From NCBI GenBank assembly GCA_051878835.1, contig JBJEKW010000052.1, forward strand, positions 1 through 46,334: a stretch of 46,334 bases of DNA, given 5' to 3'. The translations under genes and the position numbers were made by a program. Under the pieces are notes generated by a model, which saw nothing but the letters and a program-made list of their open reading frames with translations, was not told where the DNA came from and ran no database searches. How positions within the stretch are numbered: position 1 is the first letter of the stretch; each line of letters opens with the position of its first letter. The stretch comes from Olsenella_K sp051878835 (GTDB lineage Bacteria; Actinomycetota; Coriobacteriia; Coriobacteriales; Atopobiaceae). Of the stretch, positions 32,235 through 39,820 are shown piece after piece.

Positions 32235-33524
32235 ATGCAGCAAGCAAACACGGTGCTGCCGGTGTACGCCGGCGACGTCTCGGGCGTGTGCTCGGCGCTG
32301 TTCGAGCTGGGCGGCATGGTGGTCATCCACGACCCCTCGGGCTGCAACTCCACGTACAACACGCACGACGAGATCCGCTGGTACGACCACGACAGCCTGA
32401 TATACGTTTCGGGCCTTACCGACGTCGACGCCATCATGGGCGACGACCAGAAGCTGGTGGATGAGGTGGTCGAGGCGGCGCGGCAGACGCACCCGCGCTT
32501 CGTGGCGCTGGTGAACTCGCCCGTGCCCTACCAGCTGGGAACCGACTTCGAGGCCATGGCCCGCATGGTGAGCGAGCGCGCGGGGCTGCCGGCGTTCCAC
32601 GTGCCCACGAACGGCATGCACGACTACGTGCGCGGCGCCGGGCTGGCGTTCGACGCGCTGTGGAAGAACGTGCTGGCGGGTATGGACGTCCGCGGCGATG
32701 GATGCACGGAACAGGTTTCGCGAGCGGACGCGGCCACGCCCTCGGGTGGCAGGACGGCGAGCATAAGCTCGTCCGCGGGCGCTGGCACCGCGTCGCAGCC
32801 CCGCCGCGCAACGGTCAACGTGCTGGGCATGACGCCGCTGGACTTCGCGGCGCCTGGGTCTAGGGATGCGCTCGCATCCTGGCTGGAGTCCGAGGGCTTC
32901 GAGGCGCTCTCGTGCTGGGCCATGGGCTCGTCGCTGGACGACCTGGCCCGCGCCCCCGAGGCCGACCTCAACCTGGTGGTCTCCGCCACGGGCATGCGCG
33001 TGGCACGGACGCTGCGCCAGCGGTGCGGCACGCCGTATGTGGTCGGCGTGCCGGTGCCCGGCTTTGCGGGAGAGCTCGCGAGCGCCATGCGCTTCTCGGC
33101 AGAGGATCGAAGGGACCGGGTGGCCTACCTCGAGGGCGCTTGCGAGGTAGGCGCGTCTGGCGGCGGCGCCCTTTGCGCAAATGCGCCCCTTGCCAACGCG
33201 GCCCTGGTGGGGGAGCCCGTCTGCATGGGCTCTGTGGCAGCGGCGCTGCGGCAGGACGGCGTGGCCACGCGCGTGGTGTGCCCGCTTGAGGACTCCGAGG
33301 GCCTTCTGGGCGCGGACGACCTTGCCGTGCGCGGCGAGGAGGGGGTGCGCGACGCCCTCGCCCAAGCGAACGACGTCGTGGCCGACCCGTTCTACGCGCA
33401 GGTGTGTCCCGAGGGGGCGCGCATGCACGGATTGGCACACCTGGCGTTTTCGGGCAGGCAGTGGCTGCGCCAGATCCCGAACCTGATGCGGCTGGACGTG
33501 GCGCGAACGATCCAAGAGCAGTAG
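32235..33524 (+). CDS. NifK-like nitrogenase component 1 subunit
   Basis: 429-residue K-type component 1 protein, homologous to the C-terminal half of the fused protein: LFELGGMVVIHDPSGCNSTYNTHDEIRW (Cys37) matches its GLGGAVVVVDAGGCVGNICGFDEPRW, and LVNSPVPYQLGTD matches its LVGTPVPAVIGTD. As there, the position of the second NifK cluster Cys is Pro/Val, so a classical 8Fe P-cluster is unlikely. Cys19 (SGVCSALF) is an extra candidate ligand. A Ser/Thr/Ala-rich insert lies at about residues 150-200. It ends SGRQWLRQIPNLMRLD. AGGAGG precedes ATG 32235, 8 bp after the D-like gene. Confidence 0.83.
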   Translation: MQQANTVLPVYAGDVSGVCSALFELGGMVVIHDPSGCNSTYNTHDEIRWYDHDSLIYVSGLTDVDAIMGDDQKLVDEVVEAARQTHPRFVALVNSPVPYQLGTDFEAMARMVSERAGLPAFHVPTNGMHDYVRGAGLAFDALWKNVLAGMDVRGDGCTEQVSRADAATPSGGRTASISSSAGAGTASQPRRATVNVLGMTPLDFAAPGSRDALASWLESEGFEALSCWAMGSSLDDLARAPEADLNLVVSATGMRVARTLRQRCGTPYVVGVPVPGFAGELASAMRFSAEDRRDRVAYLEGACEVGASGGGALCANAPLANAALVGEPVCMGSVAAALRQDGVATRVVCPLEDSEGLLGADDLAVRGEEGVRDALAQANDVVADPFYAQVCPEGARMHGLAHLAFSGRQWLRQIPNLMRLDVARTIQEQ

Positions 33525-33535
33525 GGAGGCCCATC

Positions 33536-34783
33536 ATGGGACTGAATGACACGCCCTCATCGGAGAGGGTGCACATAGGCTTCTTTGGCAGGAGAAACGC
33601 GGGCAAGTCCAGCGTGGTGAACGCCGTGACCGGCCAGTACCTGGCCGTCGTCTCGGACGTGAAGGGCACCACGACCGACCCGGTGATGAAGTCCATGGAG
33701 ATACTGCCCCTGGGCCCCGTGGTCGTCGTGGACACGCCCGGCTTCGACGACGAGGGCGCCTTGGGACAGCAGCGCGTCCAGATGACGCGCAAGGCGCTGC
33801 GGCGCTGCGACGTGGCGGTGCTGGTGCTGGACGCCACCGTGGGCATGGGCGCCTGCGAGAGGCAGCTGGTGGAGCTCTTTCGCGCGCAGGGCACGCCCTA
33901 CATCGTGGCGCGGAACAAGTCGGACCTCCTGCCGGAGGTGCCGGCTGCGGGCCAGAACGAGGTCTACGTCAGCGCACGCACGGGCCAGGGAATCGGCCAG
34001 CTGAAGGACAGGATTGCCGCGCTGGGCACGGCGGGCCAGGTGGAGCGTCCCCTGGTGCACGACCTGCTGACGCCGGGCGACGTCGTGGTGCTGGTAATCC
34101 CCATAGACAAAGCCGCGCCCAAGGGCAGGCTCATCCTGCCCGAGCAGATGATGATCCGCGACGTGCTGGACGCCGGCTGCCAGGCCAACGTGGTGCAGGA
34201 GGACAGGCTGGCGGAGGCGCTCGACCGGCTGCGCCGCGCCGGCACCGAGCCACGCATGGTCATCACGGACAGCCAGGCGTTCGGCCAGGTCAGCCGCATC
34301 GTGCCCGCCGACGTGCCGCTGACGTCCTTCTCGATACTCATGGCGCGCTACAAGGGCCTTCTGGCGGGGGCCGTGCGCGGTGCCGCCGCCATCGACGCCC
34401 TGCGCGACGGCGACACGGTGCTGATGTCCGAGGGCTGCACGCACCACAGGCAGTGCGGTGACATCGGCACGGTGAAGCTTCCCGGCTGGCTGCGCCAGCA
34501 CACGGGCAGGCAGCTGAACATCCAGACGTCGTCGGGCAGGGGGTGGCCGGACGACCTGACGCCCTTCAGGCTGGTGGTGCACTGCGGGGGCTGCATGCTG
34601 AACGGGCGCGAGATGCTCTACCGCGCCCGCGCCTGCGCCGCGCAGGGCGTGCCCATGACCAACTACGGCACCGCCATCGCGTACCTGAAGGGAATCCTGC
34701 CGCGCAGCGTGCAGCTGTTCCCCGACGTGGCCGCGCTGCTGCCGGCCAGTTCTTCTGTGCCTTTGGATGGGTGGAATGGATAG
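33536..34783 (+). CDS. hydF: [FeFe]-hydrogenase maturation GTPase HydF
   Basis: 415-residue HydF, the scaffold that carries the 2Fe subcluster precursor before insertion into [FeFe]-hydrogenase. N-terminal GTPase: P-loop GRRNAGKS (18-25), switch GTTTDPV, DTPGFDDEG (G3), NKSD (G4). Then the dimerisation domain and the C-terminal cluster domain with the diagnostic CxHx45HCxxC: Cys301, His303, His349, Cys350, Cys353. All signature residues are kept. GGGAGG precedes ATG 33536; upstream frame is antisense-like. The stop overlaps hydE. Neither HydG nor an [FeFe]-hydrogenase gene is in the window, so its client is unknown. Confidence 0.95.
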   Translation: MGLNDTPSSERVHIGFFGRRNAGKSSVVNAVTGQYLAVVSDVKGTTTDPVMKSMEILPLGPVVVVDTPGFDDEGALGQQRVQMTRKALRRCDVAVLVLDATVGMGACERQLVELFRAQGTPYIVARNKSDLLPEVPAAGQNEVYVSARTGQGIGQLKDRIAALGTAGQVERPLVHDLLTPGDVVVLVIPIDKAAPKGRLILPEQMMIRDVLDAGCQANVVQEDRLAEALDRLRRAGTEPRMVITDSQAFGQVSRIVPADVPLTSFSILMARYKGLLAGAVRGAAAIDALRDGDTVLMSEGCTHHRQCGDIGTVKLPGWLRQHTGRQLNIQTSSGRGWPDDLTPFRLVVHCGGCMLNGREMLYRARACAAQGVPMTNYGTAIAYLKGILPRSVQLFPDVAALLPASSSVPLDGWNG

Positions 34784-36095
34784 GAACGCAGAGCTCATAC
34801 GACAGCTGAGGGAGCGGCGCACGCTGGAGCCCGCCAGCATGAAGGCCCTCTTGACCAGCCTGGACGCCGACGACGAGCGCCAGCTGTACGCGGCTGCTCG
34901 CCAGGTGCGCGAGGCCCACTACGGCAAGGAGGTGTACCTGCGCGGGCTGGTCGAGTTCACCAGCTACTGCAAGAACGACTGCCTGTACTGCGGCCTGCGG
35001 CGCAGCAACGCGCACGCCCAGCGCTACCGCCTGAGCCAGCAGCAGATCCTGGAGTGCTGCAACACGGGTTACGACCTGGGCTTTCGCACCTTCGTCCTGC
35101 AGGGCGGGGAGGACGCGCGCTACACCGACGAGCTCGTGTGCCGCATCGTCAGCCGCATTCGCGAGGCGCATCCCGACTGCGCCGTCACCCTGTCCATAGG
35201 CGAGAAGAGCAGGCGCAGCTACCAGGCGTTCTTTGACGCGGGGGCCGAGCGCTACCTGCTGCGCCAGGAGACCACGGACCCGTGGCACTACGCGCGGCTG
35301 CACCCGCGCGAGCAGACGCTGAAAAACCGCCAGCGCTGCCTGTACGACCTCATGGACATCGGCTACCAGGTGGGCTGCGGCTTCATGGTGGGCTCTCCCT
35401 ACCAGACCTGGGACTTCGTGCTGGAGGACCTGTACTTTATGAAGGACCTGCAGCCGCACATGGTGGGCATCGGGCCCTTCATCCCGCACAAGGACACGCC
35501 GTTTCGCGACCAGCCGCGCGGAACGCTGGAGGACACGCTGCATCTCCTGGCGGTCATCCGGCTGATGCTGCCCGACGTCCTGCTGCCGGCGACGACCGCG
35601 CTGGGCACCATCCACCCCTTGGGGCGCGAGCTGGGCCTTCTGGCGGGGGCCAACGTGGTGATGCCGAACCTCTCTCCCAAGGACGTGCGCAAGAAGTACC
35701 TGCTGTACGACGGAAAGATCTGCACGGGAGACGAGGCGGCGGAGTGCCGTCACTGCATGGAGCGACGCGTGGCGCGCGTGGGCTACCAGGTGGTCGAGTC
35801 GCGCGGCGACCACCCCAGCAGGCGCGCGGCGGTCGCGGGGGTTGCGAATGGCGACGTTGCTGCGGCTGGTGCGGGTAGCCGTACGGAGGACGGGCAAGGC
35901 GTAGACGGCTGCCTGGCCACAACTGCAGGCGGCAGGCCCGGCTCCCCGGCTGCAGTTCCCGTGGAAGGAGCGACTGCACCCACGGAGGAACTTGCGAGCA
36001 ACGAGCCAACGCCTCTGCGCTGCCGAGGCTGCTCGACGAACGTGGAGCGACTGGAGTCGGAGGTGCGCAAGGTGCTGACGCAGCTGGAAGGCTAG
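34776..36095 (+). CDS. hydE: radical SAM maturase HydE with C-terminal extension
   Basis: 439-residue HydE, a radical-SAM enzyme acting in synthesis of the azadithiolate-bridged 2Fe subcluster. The SAM cluster motif CxxxCxxC is Cys65/69/72 in LVEFTSYCKNDCLYCGLR; also GEKSRRSYQAFFDAGAERYLLRQETTD, FMVGSPYQTWDFVLEDL and the accessory cluster motif ICTGDEAAECRHC. Known HydE is about 350 residues; here about 85 more follow, an Ala/Gly/Thr/Pro-rich linker ending in CRGCSTNVERLESEVRKVLTQLEG, with a CxxC. ATG 34776 overlaps hydF by 8 bp; ATG 34767 is an alternative adding three residues. It is the last gene of the operon. Confidence 0.94.
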   Translation: MDRNAELIRQLRERRTLEPASMKALLTSLDADDERQLYAAARQVREAHYGKEVYLRGLVEFTSYCKNDCLYCGLRRSNAHAQRYRLSQQQILECCNTGYDLGFRTFVLQGGEDARYTDELVCRIVSRIREAHPDCAVTLSIGEKSRRSYQAFFDAGAERYLLRQETTDPWHYARLHPREQTLKNRQRCLYDLMDIGYQVGCGFMVGSPYQTWDFVLEDLYFMKDLQPHMVGIGPFIPHKDTPFRDQPRGTLEDTLHLLAVIRLMLPDVLLPATTALGTIHPLGRELGLLAGANVVMPNLSPKDVRKKYLLYDGKICTGDEAAECRHCMERRVARVGYQVVESRGDHPSRRAAVAGVANGDVAAAGAGSRTEDGQGVDGCLATTAGGRPGSPAAVPVEGATAPTEELASNEPTPLRCRGCSTNVERLESEVRKVLTQLEG

Positions 36096-36211
36096 TGCGA
36101 ACCGGCACGTCTACCTGCGCCTATATGACCGCGGAAAGCTTGCTGGGTACAATTGGCCTAGAAGCGTATCCGCGTGAAACCGATGTCCCGGAGGCTGCCA
36201 TGGTCGTCCCT

Positions 36212-36286
36212 CCCTGCACCGAAAGGCACAGTTCGGTACGTTTATCCTCGCGAAAACGTCCGGAACGGTGCCTTTCGATGCAAGGG
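36212..36286. repeat. long imperfect inverted repeat after hydE
   Basis: Arms of about 32 bp: 36212-36243 and 36253-36286, sharing CGAAAGGCAC, GTTC and ACGTTT blocks with only a few mismatches and a nine-base centre. It lies between the convergent hydE and B3/B4 genes, so it can act as a transcription stop for either. The length and near-symmetry also resemble a miniature mobile or extragenic palindromic element. The remaining 36096-36211 holds no recognisable gene. Confidence 0.75.
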
Positions 36287-36289
36287 TGC

Positions 36290-36967
36290 CTACGACACTA
36301 GGCGCGCCGTGGCCTCGCAGTGGAACACGTCGCGCAGACGGGTGGCCAGGTCGTCGCATGCCTCCTGGACGTCGGCGTCGTTTTGGCCCATGAAGCCGTC
36401 GATGGGGAACAGCACGTCGTGCGTCTGCTGGGTGACCGAGCCGTTCTGGCTTTGGCGCCAGGTCCAGCGGCGCGTGTGCACCAGGTTGTCCACGGCGTAC
36501 ACCAGCTCACCGGGCTGCAGCGTGGGGTCGGGCTCCGTTGCCCCCAGCACCACGAACACGTCGTCCGACCTGCTGAAGCGCAGCTCCAGCGTCTGGTCGG
36601 GCAGCATGGCATGGGCGCCCAGAGGCAGGCCGTACCCGATCGAGATGGCGTTGCCCAGGTCGACGATGGGGTTGATGCGATACATTCCCTTGCCCTTGGC
36701 GATGCGGCGCAGCAGTGCAATGTTTGATGAGGGATAGCGGCTTGGGCTCATGCCCAGGGCGTGGAACGCCTTGCGGTACGGCTGGACGCGCGGGTCGTCG
36801 CTGGCCTTGCGGCCATCGAGCCGGGACTTGGCGTCGGCGATTGCCTCGTCCAGCATCGCATCTACCTGGGGTTGGGCCTTTGAGTTGTCGATGCCATGCG
36901 CCTCGACGATGCCAACGCACAGCGTGGGCAGCACCTTGTGCACCTCTGGGTCAATGATGAAGTCCAT
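36290..36967 (-). CDS. B3/B4 tRNA-binding domain protein
   Basis: 225-residue stand-alone B3/B4 domain as found in the beta subunit of phenylalanyl-tRNA synthetase. Features: FIIDPEVHKVLPTLCVGIVEAHGIDN, VQPYRKAFHALGMSPSRYPSSNIALLRRIAKGKGMYRINPIVDLGNAISIGYGLPLGAHAM, and the C-terminal LVYAVDNLVHTRRWTWRQ. In the synthetase the domain is linked to editing of mischarged tRNA; free-standing copies may edit in trans, which is inference. Start at 36967 follows AAGGA; the longer frame adds an unconserved basic leader. It converges on the nif/hyp/hyd operon. Confidence 0.87.
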   Translation of the reverse strand: MDFIIDPEVHKVLPTLCVGIVEAHGIDNSKAQPQVDAMLDEAIADAKSRLDGRKASDDPRVQPYRKAFHALGMSPSRYPSSNIALLRRIAKGKGMYRINPIVDLGNAISIGYGLPLGAHAMLPDQTLELRFSRSDDVFVVLGATEPDPTLQPGELVYAVDNLVHTRRWTWRQSQNGSVTQQTHDVLFPIDGFMGQNDADVQEACDDLATRLRDVFHCEATARLVS

Positions 36968-37084
36968 TCGGGAGTCCTTCCGCGCCCGCAGATTGTCTGA
37001 TGACATTCTGGTTCCAGCGGGCATGCGAGCGTCAACATTTGATGTAGTTGATACAAGGTGTTTGGCCCGGACGGAGCGGGCAAG

Positions 37085-37310
37085 GTAGGACTCTACAGAG
37101 TCGTTGGTTTAAAAACGACTGAGATGTCAACTTGGGGAGGTGTTTTTCCGACCTTCTGAGTATCGGAGGGCAAAAATGGTTACAAGCGAAAGTGCAAACC
37201 ATTGCGTATTCAAACAAATTGGTCGTCGATACTCGACCTGTCGCGAAAACACCTCCCCAGAACGCCATCTCAGTCGAATTTCACCGGATGACTCTGCGGG
37301 CCTGCGATTT
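37085..37310. repeat. MITE-like long inverted repeat of about 200 bp
   Basis: Arms match over long stretches: CAGAGTC (37096-37102) with GACTCTG (37290-37296), CGACTGAGATG (37116-37126) with CATCTCAGTCG (37266-37276), GGGGAGGTGTTTT (37134-37146) with AAAACACCTCCCC (37246-37258), and GAGTATCG with CGATACTC further in. Weak matching extends outside these blocks. It carries no plausible gene. I see no clear target-site duplication. It lies upstream of the B3/B4 gene and downstream of the next leftward gene. Confidence 0.8.
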
Positions 37311-37368
37311 GATCCCAGCGGCACTAGTTTTTCAATTCCACCAAGGTTATAGACGAGCTATAAACATA

Positions 37369-37409
37369 AGCCATCGGGCGCCAGGCCGACGGCCCGGTGC
37401 CCGATGGCT
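37369..37409 (-). terminator. terminator-like hairpin after the small hypothetical gene
   Basis: 11-bp stem AGCCATCGGGC (37369-37379) / GCCCGATGGCT (37399-37409), 24 bp beyond the stop of the leftward gene. The tail (TTATGTTTATAG) is only partly T-rich. Confidence 0.65.
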
Positions 37410-37433
37410 GCAAATCCAGTTGTCGCGCGGTCG

Positions 37434-37847
37434 TTACGCCTGGGCCAGCAGGTCCGCAGCGGTCGTGGCGCTAGGCTCCAGGGCGCCGAGCGCGCGATAC
37501 AGCCACTCGGTCTGCTGGGGATCCATGGTGTCGGCGGTTGCGACCTTTGCCAGGTCCAGGACCTTCTGGGCCAGCTCCTTCTGCTGGTCGCTCAGCTGCT
37601 CCACATCCGCGGTCTCATGGGCGGTGACGCCACGGTGCTCGCTCACGTGGCCGACGAAGCCGGTGACCTGCTGTGCGGTCTGCTCTGCTGCAGCGTCGTC
37701 CGCGGTGGCATAGGTGTTGATGGCGTTCAGGATGACCTGGGCGGGGGTGCCGCAGGGGACGAAGCCGGGAGCGTCGTCCATTGCCTCGGTGATGGTGGCG
37801 CCCAGGGCGATGACGGAGCCGGCCAGCAGGTTCTTCTGTTCGGACAT
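37434..37847 (-). CDS. small hypothetical helical protein
   Basis: 137-residue soluble protein I cannot assign. It begins MSEQKNLLAGSVIALGATITEAMDDAPGF, has one central Cys (VPCGTPAQVILNAINTYA), a His-containing segment (GFVGHVSEHRGVTAHETAD), and is otherwise Ala-rich and probably helical. No signal peptide or membrane span is evident. The start at 37847 was chosen over a longer frame because GAGG lies upstream and the N-terminus becomes compact. In overall style (small, acidic, Ala-rich) it resembles the Cys-rich protein at 20323-20697, but I see no clear homology between them. Confidence 0.7.
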   Translation of the reverse strand: MSEQKNLLAGSVIALGATITEAMDDAPGFVPCGTPAQVILNAINTYATADDAAAEQTAQQVTGFVGHVSEHRGVTAHETADVEQLSDQQKELAQKVLDLAKVATADTMDPQQTEWLYRALGALEPSATTAADLLAQA

Positions 37848-38192
37848 GGGAATCCTCTCTGTGGATGTTGGAGTGATGTTCTCGTACTCAGCACTATTAA
37901 TGATACTACATAGATAGCATATGTGGGAGTGCCGCAAGGGAATGCATCGGAATCTCACCCCAATCGTGGAGATTCTCGCAAAGAAATTACGAACGAAAGC
38001 AACTCAAGCTTCGAATATTGACTACCAAGCGGTTTTCAAGCAGAATGCAGTCGGATACTATTGCCTGGAAATGTCGGCATTTGCTCGGGAGCGCTTATGG
38101 CGCGAGCGGGCGGGCCGCTTTGGAGGGGGACGACTTTGGAGACGCACGCAATGGGGGAGACCACGTTGGGCAAACAGGCCGCGGAGGCGCAG
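37848..38192. other. intergenic region, divergent promoters
   Basis: 345 bp between a leftward hypothetical gene and the rightward activase. The first 100 bp are AT-rich (TATTAATGATACTACATAGATAGCAT at about 37896-37921 in pieces), the likely promoter area for both directions. The rest could encode an N-terminal extension of the activase but lacks family resemblance, so I left it non-coding. No repeat or RNA gene recognised. Confidence 0.5.
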
Positions 38193-39104
38193 ATGACAGA
38201 TGGAGCCCACAGCTCACAGCAGGGTGAGCCTACCGCCATCGTCACGAACGTGCAGCGATTCTCGATCCACGACGGTGGCGGCATTCGCACGGCCGCGTTC
38301 CTGAAGGGCTGCCCGTTTCGCTGCCCGTGGTGCTGCAACCCCGAGAACCTGAGCTTCCAGCCGCAGGAGGTCTGGCACTCCAACCTGTGCATACGCTGCT
38401 CCATGCCGCAGGGCAAGTTCAGCGCGCACGACTGCCCCCGCACCGCCGCAGAGTGCCCATCGGGCGCGAAGGAGCTGGTGGGCCGCACGACGACCGTGGA
38501 CGCGCTGGTGGACGAGTGCCTGCGCGACCGCGTGTTCTTCGAGGAGTCGGGTGGAGGGGTCACCCTGTCGGGCGGCGAGTGCATGTCGCGCCAGGACTTC
38601 AGCCTGGCCTTCCTGCAGGAGTGCCACAGGCGCGGCGTCCACACCGCCATCGAATCGACCCTGGGCGTGCCGCTGCAGGACCCAAAGGCCATGGCGCGGG
38701 CGTGCGACGTCTTCCTGGTGGACTTCAAGATTGCCGACCGCCAGACCAGCCTGGACGTGGCGGGGCTGGACCCCGACGTGCGCGACGCGAACCTTCGCGC
38801 GCTCATGGCCGCGATGGAAGTCGACGGCGCGGCGGAGGTCGGTCGCATCGTGGGCCGCATGCCCATCATTCCCGGCTACACCGACGCAAGGGAGAACGTG
38901 CAGGCCAACGTCGAGCGCATGGTGCAGCTGGGCATCGGACGCGCCGACGTGCTGCCCTTCCACCAGCTGGGACAGGGAAAGTACGAGAGTGCCGGCATGA
39001 GCTATGCCCTGGACGGCGTGGCGCAGCTGACCGAGGACGACGTGCGCTGGGTCGCAGACATCTGCGAGGCGGCTGGCATCAGCACTACCATAAGCGGCGA
39101 GTAA
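38193..39104 (+). CDS. glycyl-radical enzyme activase family, radical SAM (PflA-like)
   Basis: 303-residue radical-SAM activase that would install a glycyl radical in a partner enzyme. It starts with the family phrase VTNVQRFSIHDGGGIRTAAFLKGCPFRCPWCCNPE, holding CxxxCxxC for the SAM cluster. An insert with CIRC...DCPRTAAECPSGA offers four Cys for an extra Fe-S cluster. VTLSGGECMSRQDF (SAM-binding GGE) and VDFKIAD follow. ATG 38193 is preceded by GGAGG at five bases; ATG 38151 is an alternative. No glycyl-radical enzyme lies in the window, so the substrate protein must be elsewhere, or the protein has another role. Confidence 0.85.
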   Translation: MTDGAHSSQQGEPTAIVTNVQRFSIHDGGGIRTAAFLKGCPFRCPWCCNPENLSFQPQEVWHSNLCIRCSMPQGKFSAHDCPRTAAECPSGAKELVGRTTTVDALVDECLRDRVFFEESGGGVTLSGGECMSRQDFSLAFLQECHRRGVHTAIESTLGVPLQDPKAMARACDVFLVDFKIADRQTSLDVAGLDPDVRDANLRALMAAMEVDGAAEVGRIVGRMPIIPGYTDARENVQANVERMVQLGIGRADVLPFHQLGQGKYESAGMSYALDGVAQLTEDDVRWVADICEAAGISTTISGE

Positions 39105-39160
39105 CGCAGAGAGCGACAAGTAACGCACAGCCACTCGATCACCAGGGAAAGAAGCGCACC

Positions 39161-39799
39161 ATGACCTTGCCGTCCGCTGTTGAGTCCGAAGGCTCAGCCC
39201 CGCAATCCGCCACGCCCGAGGACTTCGACCGCGTGTTCCAGGCCATAAAGGCAGACCCGCAGAACGCGTCGTACACGGAGGCGGGCATCGACCCGCTGTA
39301 CACTGCCGGGCCCGACGCCCGCGTGGCCATCATCGGCCAGGCGCCGGGAAGGATTGCGCAGGACACGCAGATTCCCTGGAACGACAAGTCCGGCGAGCGC
39401 CTGCGAGAGTGGCTGGGCATGGACCGCGCCACGTTCTACGACCCCGGCCGGGTGGCCATCGTGCCCATGGACTTCTACTTCCCTGGGGCGGGCAAGTCCG
39501 GCGACCTGCCGCCGAGGCCGGGCTTTGCCCAGAAGTGGCACCCCGTGCTGTTCCGTATGATGCCGCACATCCAGCTGGTCGTGCTGGTGGGCTCGTACGC
39601 CACCCGGCACTACCTGGGGCTGAAGGCCTCCGACCGGCTGACCGACGTGGTGCGCGACTACCAGGAGTACGGTCCTCGGTACTTCCCGCTGGCGCACCCC
39701 TCTCCGCGAAACCAGATGTGGGTCAGGAGGAATCCCTGGTTCGAGGCCGAGATCCTGCCGCAGCTGCGCGTTCGCGTGGCCCAGGCGCTGCAGGGGTAG
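39161..39799 (+). CDS. uracil-DNA glycosylase family protein
   Basis: 212-residue protein of the UDG superfamily fold. Motif A is VAIIGQAPGRIAQDTQIPWNDKSGERLREWLGM (GQAPG loop with downstream Asp/Ser). Motif B is FPLAHPSPRNQMWVRRN (HPSPRN). The central LVVLVGSYATRHYLGL is the usual hydrophobic strand. It lacks the four Fe-S Cys of family 4 enzymes, so it belongs to the less characterised single-domain group; base excision of uracil or another lesion is likely but not proven. Start ATG 39161 is 56 bp after the activase stop, with AAAGAAG upstream. Confidence 0.8.
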   Translation: MTLPSAVESEGSAPQSATPEDFDRVFQAIKADPQNASYTEAGIDPLYTAGPDARVAIIGQAPGRIAQDTQIPWNDKSGERLREWLGMDRATFYDPGRVAIVPMDFYFPGAGKSGDLPPRPGFAQKWHPVLFRMMPHIQLVVLVGSYATRHYLGLKASDRLTDVVRDYQEYGPRYFPLAHPSPRNQMWVRRNPWFEAEILPQLRVRVAQALQG

Positions 39800-39820
39800 A
39801 GCGCATCCGCCTTGGCGCGC

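Noticed and set aside
21861..33524. True molybdenum nitrogenase (nifHDK) for nitrogen fixation
   Set aside because: No nifENB, the K-like proteins lack a cluster Cys, cofactor ligand contexts are absent, and D and K are fused in one set.
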